Origin: Phymorhynchus buccinoides | Taxonomy: Eukaryota > Mollusca > Gastropoda > Neogastropoda > Raphitomidae | Assembly (NCBI GenBank): GCA_017654935.2 | Contig: CM065682.1 | Coordinates: forward strand, 80,154,809-80,218,808 | Length of the DNA: 64,000 nt | Direction: 5' to 3' | Part shown: piece after piece, positions 36,579-44,768 of the stretch | How positions within the stretch are numbered: the stretch's first letter is position 1 | How the letters are laid out: every line of letters begins with the position of its first letter | Program-made: the position numbers and the translations under genes | The notes under the pieces: generated by a model | Told to the model about the DNA's origin: nothing | What the model saw: only the letters and a program-made list of their open reading frames with translations | Database searches by the model: none

Positions 36579-39500
36579 AATAAATCTGCTATAGCGCTAT
36601 TCTGACACAGCAGGACTCACCACGCTTTACATAAAAAAATGAAAAACAGTAACATGATAGCACTCACACAACTCATATTTTAAATACCTCGATAAAACAC
36701 GAATTATTTATAAAACAAATCTTTACAGGGTGAACTGATGGTGGATGGACAGACATAAATTAACAGAGATATTTTCTGAAAAGATTTGTTTTCATGCCAG
36801 TTTTTTTAAAAGAAGACAGAGATGAAGAGCTGCGGAGAGAGAAAGGGAGATTGTTCCAGATGTGTGATGCTTGGAAATGAAAAGATCTGTTTCTCACGAA
36901 CTTTTAGCCAATGGCGTTCAGTTATTACATAAACCTGTAAACTCCATCAGGTCACAGTTAACAAGGGTAAAGGACAAGACGAAAACAGAGAAGAAGAGCG
37001 GTGTTGTGTACCATATACAGTGTGAGGAGTGTAATGGGGACTATATTGGAGAGACTGGCTGGCCACTAAACCCTTGGCTTCCTCTGCATTTTATGAACAT
37101 TTAACAACAACTACCCACCATACCAACAAGTTTCAAACCACCATCATCTCAACTGAGTCACAATTCACTAGAAGGAAGAAAAATCAAAAAGCCATAGAGA
37201 TAAGAAAAAGGAGGGCAAGTCTCAACAGAGACCTAGGGTATGACTTGCCCCCTATCTACAAATTCCTCCTGAACAGTACTCACCCCTCAAATGACAGCTC
37301 AGTGGACAACACCAACAGCTCCCACCACAGCCAGTCAGACAAGGTTGAAAAAGACAAGCAGTAGCTTGTTGACAATTACCAAAGGTATTTTTATTTTATT
37401 AAATGACTGATATCAAGAACACAAGAAATATGTTTCCAACTGTTTTGTACTTGCTGACAGGTTTGCAGAGAAACTTAGGTTGCTTGATCTGAGGGAGAAG
37501 AGACGTAGTCAGGAAGAGTGTCTTCGAAAAAACGATAGGCAAGAGTGGCCACTTTATATTCGACTCTCACGTCAACAGGGAGCCAGTGCAACTGTCTCAG
37601 CAGTGTTGTCACAGTGTAAGTCTTACGCTTTTTGAGCACGACAGATTCAAAATTGAAGGAAGTTAGTTAGTTGTCGAAGATTTGAATCAGGGATAGAAAA
37701 TAATCAATAAAAAAGGGAGGACGTGTGATAGAGGGGAAAGACAAGATTTAAAATTCATGCACAACTGTTAAGTTACCCCGGATCTGCCAGGGAAACTCGG
37801 GCCCCACATCGATGACTTAGAGTCAAAACGGACTATCTTTAGATAGTCCATTGACTTATTATTGATGTTATTGCAAAAACTAAGAACTTGTATTAAAAAG
37901 ATTTGAAATGATGTAAAATGGGGATTTTTTTTTTTCTTCTGCAGTCTTTTTTTGAAACACGTTATTAGTTTTCACAATGTTATGTTCAATAATACGTCAA
38001 TGAACTAACTAAAGACAATCCGTTTTGACTCCAAGCCAATGACATGATGCATGCAAAGGAGTATTTGCTTTTAGGAGACATCCATGACCATAAGGTCGCA
38101 CATGTTGCATGCCACAAAAACAAAAATAAAACAAAAGGGGGAGGGGGGAAGCATAATGTTGAATACGTGAAATCTCTTTGACCCCCCAGCAGTGACTTCC
38201 CTTTGTTTACTAGAAATACCGCCTACCACAGCCGCTTGCTAGAATAACGCTGTATTCTGCATCAATACATGCTCAGTGAAGATCCAATTGCGTATGATTT
38301 TTGTTTTGTTTTAAAGAAACATAAATGCAGCTTCAACGTCCAGTATCGGTAAATGAAATCTGAGTATGGATGGAAGCAAAACGTGACATCTACTGTAATG
38401 GAATTTCAGACTGCGACAATGAATGAAACACCAGATAGTACAGAAAGCAAATTCCAAGCAACCTTGAACTCAATGCAGAAGTGATTTTCATATTTTGGCA
38501 ATGAATTAGCAGCATAGAGGAACAGCATAATTATAATTTAATGTATCAGTATTTCACCATTTCAGGGGAAGATGTTAAGATTTATGCCACATCTTTTGGC
38601 TCTGACAACAAGATATTTTCTCAGCCCCTGGTATGGATCAGTAAACCCAGCAGGTCAGTGATCCAAGTTAACGTTGAGGACTCCAAAAGAATAACGGTGA
38701 CTCTCTACTTCATCAACCAAGGCTCAGACACTTTACTCTGTCAGGGACATGAGTGCTGGCATTGGGACAATGAAGAGTGCGAAGTCCTCAAGGAACTGGT
38801 ATCAGAGTTCTGCCAGTTTGACGACGTGCAGCGTGTACAGTCTGCACTCCTTGTTCACCCCGTGACCTTCCTGCATGACGTGATGGAGAGTGTCCAGCTC
38901 TCCTCTCCATTGCCCCCAACAACTGTACTCAATGCTCCACTCGCTTCTAGTTCTAGTGCAGTGAACGACACCCAGCTTACCAGAATGCCTGATCTTCAGG
39001 ACGACACCAGGCCTGGATCGGCTTTACGTGAAAACTCTTCTGAGGAAACTCAAACCAAATCCACCATTAACCCTCGAGAATCAAATAAACGTCTCATAAG
39101 AAAAACTCAAACATTCCAGTATGATTATTTTGATCATACCATCAACCAAAAGCTTGAGCTACTTGAGGAAAACCAGGATATTTTGGTGCTAAGCTTAGTA
39201 ATTCTCAGAACTTACTTACTTCCCCATCATACCGCCCAAAACACTGTTTGTCTTCATGATGCAATGATAAATCTCAGCGTTTCTTATAGTGGTGTTACTT
39301 TGTTTGCACGGTGGAATCCATTTTTCCATGTTCGTTTGTGCTATGACAATATAAAAGTCTTATGTCTTATAGCCTTATTTGTTTGCTCATATATCAAATC
39401 AGCTCATCTACAATTATCGACCTCAAGAATGCATCAATATAAATCGATTGAATCAAACTTTAAGTTGGTAATTTAACGAATTAGTTATAATATTCTTCTC

Positions 39501-41559
39501 GTGAACATAACGGTTAAGACAAACAATAAGGCGTTTGAATATAATGTTAACCTATTTCTTACACATGCAAAACTTAAATTGAAGATGAAATATCCCTAAA
39601 AGCAAGCAATGGATTGTCGAATACTTGCAGCGAAAGTCAGTTGATTTATCTTTATTTTGTTAGCAGTTTTTGTAGATTTTATACATGTGGATTTTGTTTC
39701 CCCCAAAGTGAACATTTGTATTTCAAAATCGAGATCTAATTTAAAATTGCTGTCGAAATTGACTGAATATTTTATTTGCTTTTAATGTTTCTTTAATCTA
39801 TTTTGAGAAATCAGTTAGTCTTCCTTTATCAAAATATGATACGTTTTATTGAGTTTTGGAGCCATGAAACATGTTCCCTCAGTTCTCGATACAAACATGT
39901 ATGGGAGCAAACTGTCACTGTTGTTTTTTCACATACATATGCTGAGTTATGTAAGACGAATCAGAGAACTACATACAATAAGAACGCTTAGAAAGAAAGG
40001 GAGTAAGGGAGAGGGTATGGAGAGGTGTGGGGGAAGGAAACTGATAAGGCAGAGGAGGCTACCAAGTCCTGAGGCTGTAGGTGGTGGGAATAGGTGTGGT
40101 GGTAATGGGGGACTTAGCTGCTTTGTGGCATCTTTGTGCAAATAAGAATCATGATCCTGTTCGCTACAATGTATACTTAAAGGGTGCGTTCTACAAAATA
40201 TATACTTTGACAAGCTTACCTGATGAAATGTGTAAATAATTTTGAAACCCTGAAAAGTATATTCCACACTGTGCTGCACAAACAAATCTGTATCCACTGC
40301 GTTATATCTCCTGGATGACTCTTTGACTCCAAACCTAATGTGCAACTGTTCTATGTTGTTGTAAATGTCTGGCAAGGGATAAAACTGGTCACATCCGTGC
40401 ATTGCTGAGCAGCGCTCTTCAACACAGCACTGAACTGCCCATAGAAGACGTTCCTGTCCCTCGCTGTAGCTATAAAGGCTGAGATGGAACAAGGGTTCTG
40501 TCTGAATATAGATGTCACTGAGCAGTATACTGTGGGAGGCGGGCACTTTCAGTATGGCATTCATGATAATGGGCCCTACAGGAAAGTCCGTCATTGACTC
40601 AGGGTTGAATCCCGGAGTTTGCATAAAACCTGTTACGCAGGTATGTTGTTTTATATGCATATGTATGCACACATCTAGCAGTCAACTGCACATGCACTTC
40701 AGCACATATTCACACCACAATAGATGCATTACTTTGATTTCTACATCCAAATGTCAACGTTTACTTTTTAATCTTCATAACGAATCAGTTTGTGTGAAAG
40801 AACCCTGTCTCATGTTATAGTGCTATATCCATAACTGAAATGATGCCAGTGTAAACTTACCTAGGGTTGGTGACAAGAAACCGATATCTACTCGCTGTTC
40901 AGGAGGACTGTGCTGTTCTGCACTGATGGTCATAGCTACCATGTAATCCTCACGGAAATCAGTCACCAGGAACTCTACCCACACCTCATTTTCCCTGACA
41001 ATGTAGACAGTAAATGGGTCATAATGCGGCTCACAGCCTGTCCACCTGATCTTGTTGTAGCTAAGCAGATTCTCAGTCTTGAAGCCACCCTTCGCATCAT
41101 AGCATCTCTTCAGAAAATATTTCTCATAAATCATGATAGAATTCCTTTGGCTGCAAGTCTGATGGTGAAATCGAATGTGTATCTTTTCCCGGTGGATGTC
41201 CGGCATTACCACATTTTGTTTTTCCAACTGAAACACGAATCTACAACGTGAAGATACATGTCTTGAAAAATGACCCTCAGTGATTTGGGATACATCAAAA
41301 CGAATGGTGGCATAAGTTACAGTATAGTTCAGTCTTTTGCTTTTTGATAGCATGCAGTCCTTGATGATGGATGTACGGATGGTAACATTGTTTGTTGGAT
41401 ATTCTTCACTGTTGATTTGTGAGTTGCTTAGCTTTAGATCAGTGTCTGCTCCTGATGCTATATGGGTGTGTTTTGCAAATTCCTGAAAGGTACCCAGTGG
41501 CGTGGTCATTCTGACTCCATTTAGTTGCAATGTATGCAAAGGGGCATTTTGTAGGCGCA
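19830..41559 (-). CDS. Multi-exon receptor gene: CUB-like, LDLa, C-type lectin, LDLa repeats, LRR (GRL101-like)
   Basis: Six exons were joined by eye on the minus strand: 41559-40861, 40629-40220, 29137-28785, 28178-28120, 24543-24023 and 20913 to about 19830. All have AG/GT borders. Intron phases run 1, 0, 2, 1, 0 and fit at every junction without stops. The predicted product of about 980+ residues has two CUB-like blocks, an LDLa with WNCSVPHWPQF, a C-type lectin domain split over three exons, further LDLa modules and an LRR segment. The family is the molluscan GRL101-like receptors (first described in Lymnaea), which end in a relaxin-receptor-like 7TM domain at the cell surface. That 7TM exon and the signal-peptide exon are not found in the window. 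The ligand is unknown. Introns contain most of the mobile elements between 21 and 39 kb. Confidence 0.7.
21350..22516 (+). mobile_element. 5'-truncated CR1/L2-like LINE with (GT)n in its 3' UTR
   Basis: Frames between 21390 and 21975 give the end of a CR1/L2-type reverse transcriptase and its C-terminus: VRSLGVTLHQTLSLQQHVS, AYLELRKICS, then YLPDLLHLYTPSRVLRSSSD and KTYGERSFSFQAPSVW. There are several stops and shifts. The 3' UTR contains long (GT)n tracts (22013-22196, 22274-22425). It ends with gcgctatataagtgccaattgttattattt, the typical tail of such LINEs. It lies in an intron of the receptor gene and abuts dispersed-segment copy 2. Confidence 0.8.
22013..22425 (+). repeat. (GT)n / (TGTG)n microsatellites
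   Basis: Two imperfect GT tracts are separated by a C/T-rich stretch and a T-run. Frames made of Val/Cys here are repeat translations. Confidence 0.95.
22518..23345 (+). repeat. Dispersed segment, copy 2 (uninterrupted)
   Basis: It is collinear with 18-1578 but lacks the SINE and the 123-bp extra stretch. The pre-insertion site is at about 22759-22770 (acttcagttg). It begins immediately after a LINE tail and ends near a CT/CA microsatellite block. Confidence 0.75.
23413..23845 (+). repeat. (CT)n followed by (CA)n microsatellites
   Basis: A CT-rich tract at about 23413-23560 is followed by an imperfect CA tract at about 23573-23845. The threonine/histidine ORFs here are repeat artefacts. Confidence 0.9.
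24023..24543 (-). CDS. Receptor gene exon 5 (end of lectin domain, linker, LDLa)
   Basis: It starts RGFPFCGQLTTLSDTYVVI and finishes the lectin domain at SYVCEL. A Ser/Thr/Pro-rich linker and a cysteine-containing block (CPHHHWTWAFLACD...SCW) follow. An LDLa (FTLVCDSREDCFDGTDEGFC) and half of the next LDLa (CPLHDVLQCGNNGQ) close the exon. The acceptor is ccattcag and the donor cag/gtcaga. It leaves in phase 0 in the middle of an LDLa, and the second half opens exon 6. Confidence 0.85.
24830..27110 (-). mobile_element. CR1/L2-like LINE, decayed, longer copy
   Basis: Reverse-transcriptase blocks occur in order on the minus strand: LPYITTIVN and FRTAVVRPPLKKPSL, NYRPVSNLSFLSKITEKIVL, FQ/YRAGHSTETALL, LLDISSAFDTIDYCTLL, GVPQGSVLGPIIF, then a catalytic region reading FSYDNQVYRS where FADDTQLY is expected. 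Further on are NNDKTEMIFIV, VRNLGFTLDQTLSF, LSRLDYCNSLLAG, and a C-terminus near 25230-25480. A CA microsatellite (about 24950-25150) lies in the 3' UTR and a tail near 24830-24900. The catalytic aspartates are lost and there are stops, so it is inactive. The endonuclease region is missing. It lies within the intron between receptor exons 4 and 5. Confidence 0.8.
27111..28119. other. Intron sequence with (GA)n at 27985-28088
   Basis: Nothing is recognised except a GA-rich tract just 3' (minus strand) of micro-exon 4. Confidence 0.6.
28120..28178 (-). CDS. Receptor gene exon 4 (59-bp micro-exon, middle of the lectin domain)
   Basis: Flanked by tgtctcag and gttatg, this 59-bp exon contributes YTFAFQHEDGSVAQGYSFP. 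It supplies the W/F-x-EDGS-V-A segment missing between exons 3 and 5. The left-over bases on both sides (AT+G and G+GA) complete codons exactly. It is too short to be found as an ORF. The donor is a weak GT. Confidence 0.7.
28785..29137 (-). CDS. Receptor gene exon 3 (LDLa and start of C-type lectin domain)
   Basis: It begins LADGLWNCSVPHWPQF in phase 0. The LDLa-type ending is CNLRVECSGAEDEENC, and the C-type lectin start runs from CGHVGFMVDDQCYVL through QARQGCRDLGGHLVILNS. It stops at the middle of the lectin fold with donor gtaaga and two bases of a codon left over. The acceptor (gtaaag before 29137) is weaker than the others. An alternative AG lies 5 bp upstream but would give a stop. 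Confidence 0.8.
29430..31615 (+). mobile_element. DIRS-type retrotransposon, element A (5' part, truncated in RT)
   Basis: After a noncoding leader, a gag-like frame (about 29900-30660, broken) shows LIVPIVNHGIWNKLPDA and RRHALRPYF, typical of DIRS ORF1. A reverse-transcriptase N-terminus follows (30745-31600): PVFIRGKKDGTHRMILNLSR, YHHFKMETLNTAL, a shifted DAYYSVPIHGEH, RWFTKLLKPVF and catalytic STSFLDDSLLVG. Sequence identity to RT stops at about 31612, where the frame runs straight into the gag of another DIRS element. RNase H and recombinase are absent from this copy. Confidence 0.8.
31616..35845 (+). mobile_element. DIRS-type retrotransposon, element B (gag, RT/RNase H/MT, tyrosine recombinase)
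   Basis: Gag runs from about 31620 to 32542 (KYDRPRNCENVVVPKINKVI, RRRRAIRPYLNNEY). RT starts abruptly at 32784 with ASIDLKDAYYSVPIY, directly after LNEKEKEVILEEIKK, so about 80 residues of RT are deleted. The catalytic box is SAFLDDSLLL. RNase H (VVKSDASLSGWGC, LELKAALFALK, RILVDSTTAV) is crossed by a TAG (33561) and a TGA (33765). The methylase-like domain follows (YLFASRLNKQFDPY, GVIIVPQWTTQVWW). The tyrosine recombinase (34290-35230) keeps TGQRGQ, AHSTR and FYRQ but in several frames. Downstream lies a long terminal inverted-repeat structure. DIRS elements integrate as circles through the recombinase. This copy is dead. Confidence 0.85.
35531..35822. repeat. Terminal inverted arms of DIRS element B
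   Basis: The left arm (about 35531-35620) and right arm (about 35730-35822) are reverse complements over about 90 nt with a few mismatches, separated by about 110 bp. A piece of the right arm (caactgtccttac...cactaac) is also present as a direct copy at about 35494-35526. The left arm itself contains a small palindrome, ccttccctaggaagg. Confidence 0.75.
35867..35948 (+). repeat. (CT)n microsatellite
   Basis: About 80 bp of nearly pure CT. Confidence 0.97.
36506..36578 (+). repeat. (CTA)n microsatellite, LINE tail
   Basis: About 24 perfect cta triplets at the 3' end of the minus-strand LINE, most simply its replicated terminal repeat. Confidence 0.9.
36905..37440 (+). mobile_element. Penelope-like element fragment (GIY-YIG endonuclease end)
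   Basis: The plus-strand frames (36930-37104, then 37110-37364) give KDKTKTEKKSGVVYHIQCEE, YIGETG, a break, then SQFTRRKKNQKAIEIRKRRA and LNRDLGYDLPPIYKFLL. This is the GIY-YIG endonuclease domain at the C-terminus of Penelope-like retroelements: GVVY and YIG are the signature strands, and ESQFTRR-KAIEIR is the following helix with its glutamate. One frameshift splits it. RT is absent, so the copy is truncated. It sits inside a LINE of the opposite strand. Confidence 0.8.
37814..38036. mobile_element. MITE with ~40-bp terminal inverted repeats
   Basis: The left end (ttagagtcaaaacggactat..., ending ttgac near 37855) is the inverse of the right end (gtcaatgaactaact... to ccgttttgactccaa, 37996-38036). 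The interior of about 140 bp is A/T-rich and noncoding. Confidence 0.75.
38541..39476 (+). CDS. Unexplained 311-residue ORF
   Basis: An open frame runs 936 bp, against the strand of the surrounding receptor gene. A good acceptor (tatttcaccatttcag, ending 38565) precedes GEDVKIYATSFG, so the true start may be spliced. The first 95 residues contain ITVTLYFINQGSDTLLCQGH, then W..DNEECEVLKELVSEF. This resembles a small domain I recall from retroelement-linked uncharacterised invertebrate proteins ('...tgTv.vQG...W...E...L..lv'); that recall is unverified. The middle is Ser/Thr/Glu-rich and presumably disordered. The C-terminal third (after about residue 215) loses protein-like character and may be intron. 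It could be a mobile-element ORF1 or a host exon. Confidence 0.45.
   Translation: MYQYFTISGEDVKIYATSFGSDNKIFSQPLVWISKPSRSVIQVNVEDSKRITVTLYFINQGSDTLLCQGHECWHWDNEECEVLKELVSEFCQFDDVQRVQSALLVHPVTFLHDVMESVQLSSPLPPTTVLNAPLASSSSAVNDTQLTRMPDLQDDTRPGSALRENSSEETQTKSTINPRESNKRLIRKTQTFQYDYFDHTINQKLELLEENQDILVLSLVILRTYLLPHHTAQNTVCLHDAMINLSVSYSGVTLFARWNPFFHVRLCYDNIKVLCLIALFVCSYIKSAHLQLSTSRMHQYKSIESNFKLVI
40220..40629 (-). CDS. Receptor gene exon 2 (CUB-like)
   Basis: The acceptor is ctgcgtaacag and the donor is cag/gtaagc. The start GFMQTPGFNPES and the pattern ...VPASHSILLSDI...LSLYS fit a CUB opening. The end FKIIYTFHQ is what precedes the WNCSVPHW LDLa block in related receptors, and the next exon supplies exactly that. 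The exon enters in phase 1 and leaves in phase 0. Confidence 0.75.
40861..41559 (-). CDS. Receptor gene exon 1 of 6 found (CUB-like)
   Basis: The acceptor is ttttgttccag before 41559 and the donor is gtaagt after 40861. The 699-bp exon starts with two bases of a codon and ends with one, so it is a symmetric 1-1 exon, as is usual for shuffled extracellular modules. It encodes 232 residues with paired cysteines and N-linked sites such as NNVT. It has no membrane segment. A CUB-like fold is inferred from context and weak pattern, not from a clear motif. An upstream signal-peptide exon is required but not seen. Confidence 0.7.
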
Positions 41560-41694
41560 CTGGAACAAAAATATTTTATTTAATCTCCGTTACGACACTG
41601 GTAGCACACTGATATTTTTTAAAAGCTGAACATTTTAAACATTCTTTAAAATTTTAAGTACCAACTTTTGTAAATGTGCATGCATAAATTAATA

Positions 41695-41822
41695 TTTGAG
41701 ATCCGTGTCTGCTCCTGATGCCACAATGGCGTGTTTTTTCAAATTGTTGAAAGGTGTCCAAGGTGTGGTGATTCTACTTCCATTTAGTTGCAATGTATGC
41801 AAAGGGTTAATCTGTCGGACCA
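41695..41822 (-). pseudogene. Truncated duplicate of receptor exon 1 (5' part)
   Basis: On the minus strand an acceptor, ttgctttag, precedes VRQINPLHTLQLNGSRITTP, which ends GADTDLKY-stop. It matches the first 40 residues of exon 1 at 41559 (VRLQNAPLHTLQLNG..., GADTDLK) in the same phase, 260 bp away. Similarity stops abruptly at the GADTDLK position. It is a partial tandem exon duplication with a preserved splice acceptor but no donor. Confidence 0.75.
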
Positions 41823-42174
41823 CTAAAGCAAAAAAAAAGCTGAGGATTTAAAACACTGTTTAACATTTCAGGTGTTGACCCTTTATAGACTTGTATGTTA
41901 AAAATGATATTTAGCTGGCCCAATCCTGGAGCCCTTGCGCATTGCAAAAAGACCATGATGAGCGTTAAGAATTTGTTTACAGGAAACCTTTCAGAATGGT
42001 AATAACATCTTCAAATTGGATGCATGTGCATACCTTTGCAATAACTTGTAACATAAACCATGGAATTATGAAAAAGTTTCATGATTGGTCGATCACAAAG
42101 TCATTATAGTAGTTGACGAATGTAAGGGTGCAATGAGTAAGGGCTCCAGGCTTGTACCTGGGTACAGGGGATTT

Positions 42175-42440
42175 GCACTTTGCACTAGGCCTTGCAGTCT
42201 GAACGTGGAGTCTTTTGGATGAGATGATGAACCGAGGTCCCATGTGCCCATGCACTTAGCACACGTTAAACCCAGTGGCAACGAAAAAGTTGTCATTTGG
42301 TCAAAATTTACCCCACCCCCCCTTCCTTCCTCATCAGTCACACAAAAATTGCAAGCAAACAAAATAATATAAAAAATGCGAAGCGCTCTCCAGGTGGGAG
42401 CAACCCGAATTTCACAGATACGCCTCTGTGACTATAATGT
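42175..42440 (+). mobile_element. SINE, copy 1 (body and tail)
   Basis: It is reverse-complementary to the element at 50672-51026. Shared blocks are 'gaacgtggagtcttttggatga', 'tgcacttagcacacgtt', 'gcaagcaaacaaaat' and the tail 'acccgaatttcacagatacgcctctgtga'. The tRNA-like head is not clear on this side. The tail leads directly into a 95-bp minisatellite. Confidence 0.7.
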
Positions 42441-44768
42441 ACCTAACCTAACCTAACCTAACCTAAGAAGGGACACATAGTCCATGTTTTGTTTTCCATC
42501 TTTGGAAGGACTTACTGACGTGCTGATGGCATCTGTGACTATAATGTACCTAACCTAACCTAAGAAGGGACACAGTCCATGTTTTGTTTTCCATCTTTGG
42601 AAGGACTTACTGACGTGCTGATGGCATCTGTGACTATAATGTACCTAACCTAACCTAAAAAGGGACACAGTCCATGTTTTGTTTTCCATCTTTGGAAGGA
42701 CTTACTGACGTGCTGATGGCATCTGTGACTATAATGTACCTAACCTAACCTAAGAAGGGACACACAGTCCGTGTTTTGTTTTCCATCTTTGGAAGGACTT
42801 ACTGACGTGCTAATGGCATCTGTGACTATAATGTACCTAACATAACCTAAGAAGGGACACAGTCCATGTTTTGTTTTCCATCTTTGGAAGGACTTACTGA
42901 CGTGCTGATGGCATCTGTGACTATAATGTACCTAACCTAACCTAAGAAGGGACACAGTCCATGTTTTGTTTTCCATCTTTGGAAGGACTTACTGACGTGC
43001 TGATGGCATCTGTGACTATAATGTACCTAACCTAACCTAAGAAGGGACACAGTCCGTGTTTTGTTTTCCATCTTTGGAAGGACTTACTGACGTGCTAATG
43101 GCATCTGTGACTATAATGTACCTAACCTAACCTAAGAAGGGACACAGTCCATGTTTTGTTTTCCATCTTTGGAAGGACTTACTGACGTGCTGATGGCATC
43201 TGTGACTATAATGTACCTAACCTAGCCTAAGAAGGGACACACAGTCCGTGTTTTGTTTTCCATCTTTGGAAGGACTTACTGACGTGCTGATGGCATCTGT
43301 GACTATAATGTACCTAACCTAACCTAAGAAGGGACAAAGTCCATGTTTTGTTTTCCATCTTTGGAAGGACTTACTGACGTGCTGATGGCATCTGTGACTA
43401 TAATGTACCTAACCTAACCTAAGAAGGGACACACAGTCCGTGTTTTGTTTTCCATCTTTGGAAGGACTTACTGACGTGCTGATGGCATCTGTGACTATAA
43501 TGTACCTAACCTAACCTAAGAAGGGACACAGTCCGTGTTTTGTTTTCCATCTTTGGAAGGACTTACTGACGTGCTGATGGCATCTGTGACTATAATGTAC
43601 CTAACCTAACCTAAGAAGGGACACACCAGTCCGTGTTTTGTTTTCCATCTTTGGAAGGACTTACTGACGTGCTGATGGCATCTGTGACTATAATGTACCT
43701 AACCTAACCTAAGAAGGGACACAGTCCGTGTTTTGTTTTCCATCTTTGGAAGGACTTACTGACGTGCTGATGGCATCTGTGACTATAATGTACCTAACCT
43801 AACCTAAGAAGGGACACAGTCCATGTTTTGTTTTCCATCTTTGGAATGACTTACTGACGTGCTGATGGCATCTAATAATGTACCTAACATAACCTAAGGG
43901 ACACAGTCCATGTTTTGTTTTCCAATCTTTGGAAGTCCATGTTTTGTTTTCCATAACCTTTGGAAAGGACTTACTGACGTGCTGATGGCATCTGTGACTA
44001 TAATGTACCTAACATAACATAACCTAACCTAACCTAAGAAGGGACAAATAGTCCATGTTTTGTTTTCCATCTTTGGAAGGACTTACTGACGTGCTGATGG
44101 CATCTGTGACTATAATGTACCTAACCTAACCTAAGAAGGGACACATAGTCCATGTTTTGTTTTCCATCTTTGGAAAGACTTACTGACGTGCTGATGGCAT
44201 CTGTGACTATAATGTACCTAACATAACCTAAGAAGGGCCCAGTCCATGTTTTTGTTTTCCATCTTTGGAAGACTTACTTAAAGTGCTGATGCCTCTGTGA
44301 CTATAATGTACCTAATCTAACCTAAGAAGGGACACAGTCCATGTTTTGTTTTCCATCTTTGGAAGGACTTACTGACGTGCTTATTGCTCTGTTGGACTAT
44401 ATGTACCTACCTACCTAAGAAGGGACACAGTCCATGTTTTGTTTTCCATCTTTGGAAGGACTTACTGACGTGCTGATGGCATCTGTGACTATAATGTACC
44501 TAACCTAACCTAAGAAGGGACACACAGTCCGTGTTTTGTTTTCCATCTTTGGAAGGACTTACTGACGTGCTAATGGCATCTGTGACTATAATGTACCTAA
44601 CATAACCTAAGAAGGGACACAGTCCGTGTTTGTTTCCATCTTGGAAGGGACTACTGACGTGCTGTGGATCTGTGACTATAAGTACCTAACCTAAACTAGA
44701 AGGGACACAGCTGTTCGTTTTCCATCTTGGGGAAGACTTCCGACGTGCTGAGGATATGTGGATTATAA
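42420..44768 (+). repeat. 95-bp minisatellite, about 25 units
   Basis: The unit runs from 'atctgtgactataatgtacc' through (taacc)2-3, 'taagaagggacacagtcc', 'ttttgttttccatctttgg', 'aaggacttactgacgtgctg' and 'atggc'. Most units differ at only one to three sites. The last few (44270-44768) carry many indels, and a rearranged unit lies at 43870-43970. The embedded ctaac pentamers vary in number from 2 to 5. On the minus strand each unit has tca/gtaagt, a good 5' splice-site match. Confidence 0.95.

Larger units (their letters stand above)
36506..37640 (-). mobile_element. CR1/L2-like LINE 3' part, split by a Penelope-like insertion
   Basis: The minus-strand C-terminal LINE sequence appears in two pieces. 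The first (about 37640-37450) reads TTLLRQLHWLPVDVRVEYKV, then YRFFEDTLPDYVSS. The second (about 36905-36750) reads RSFHFQASHIWNNLPFSLRS, then TGMKTNLF. The tail, agcgctatagcagatttattt, is followed by (TAG)n at 36506-36578. The stretch between the two pieces is a plus-strand Penelope-like fragment. Confidence 0.75.

Noticed and set aside
36925..37364. Homing endonuclease (GIY-YIG)
   Set aside because: The sequence around the GIY-YIG motif matches the C-terminal domain of Penelope-like elements, and no intron or intein context is present.
42420..44768. CRISPR-like regular array
   Set aside because: The 95-bp units are contiguous and nearly identical along their whole length, so there are no spacers, and the context is animal DNA.
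42430..44768. Interstitial telomere (ctaac repeats)
   Set aside because: Only two to five pentamers per unit are present, interrupted by 80 bp of unrelated sequence, so it is a minisatellite component.
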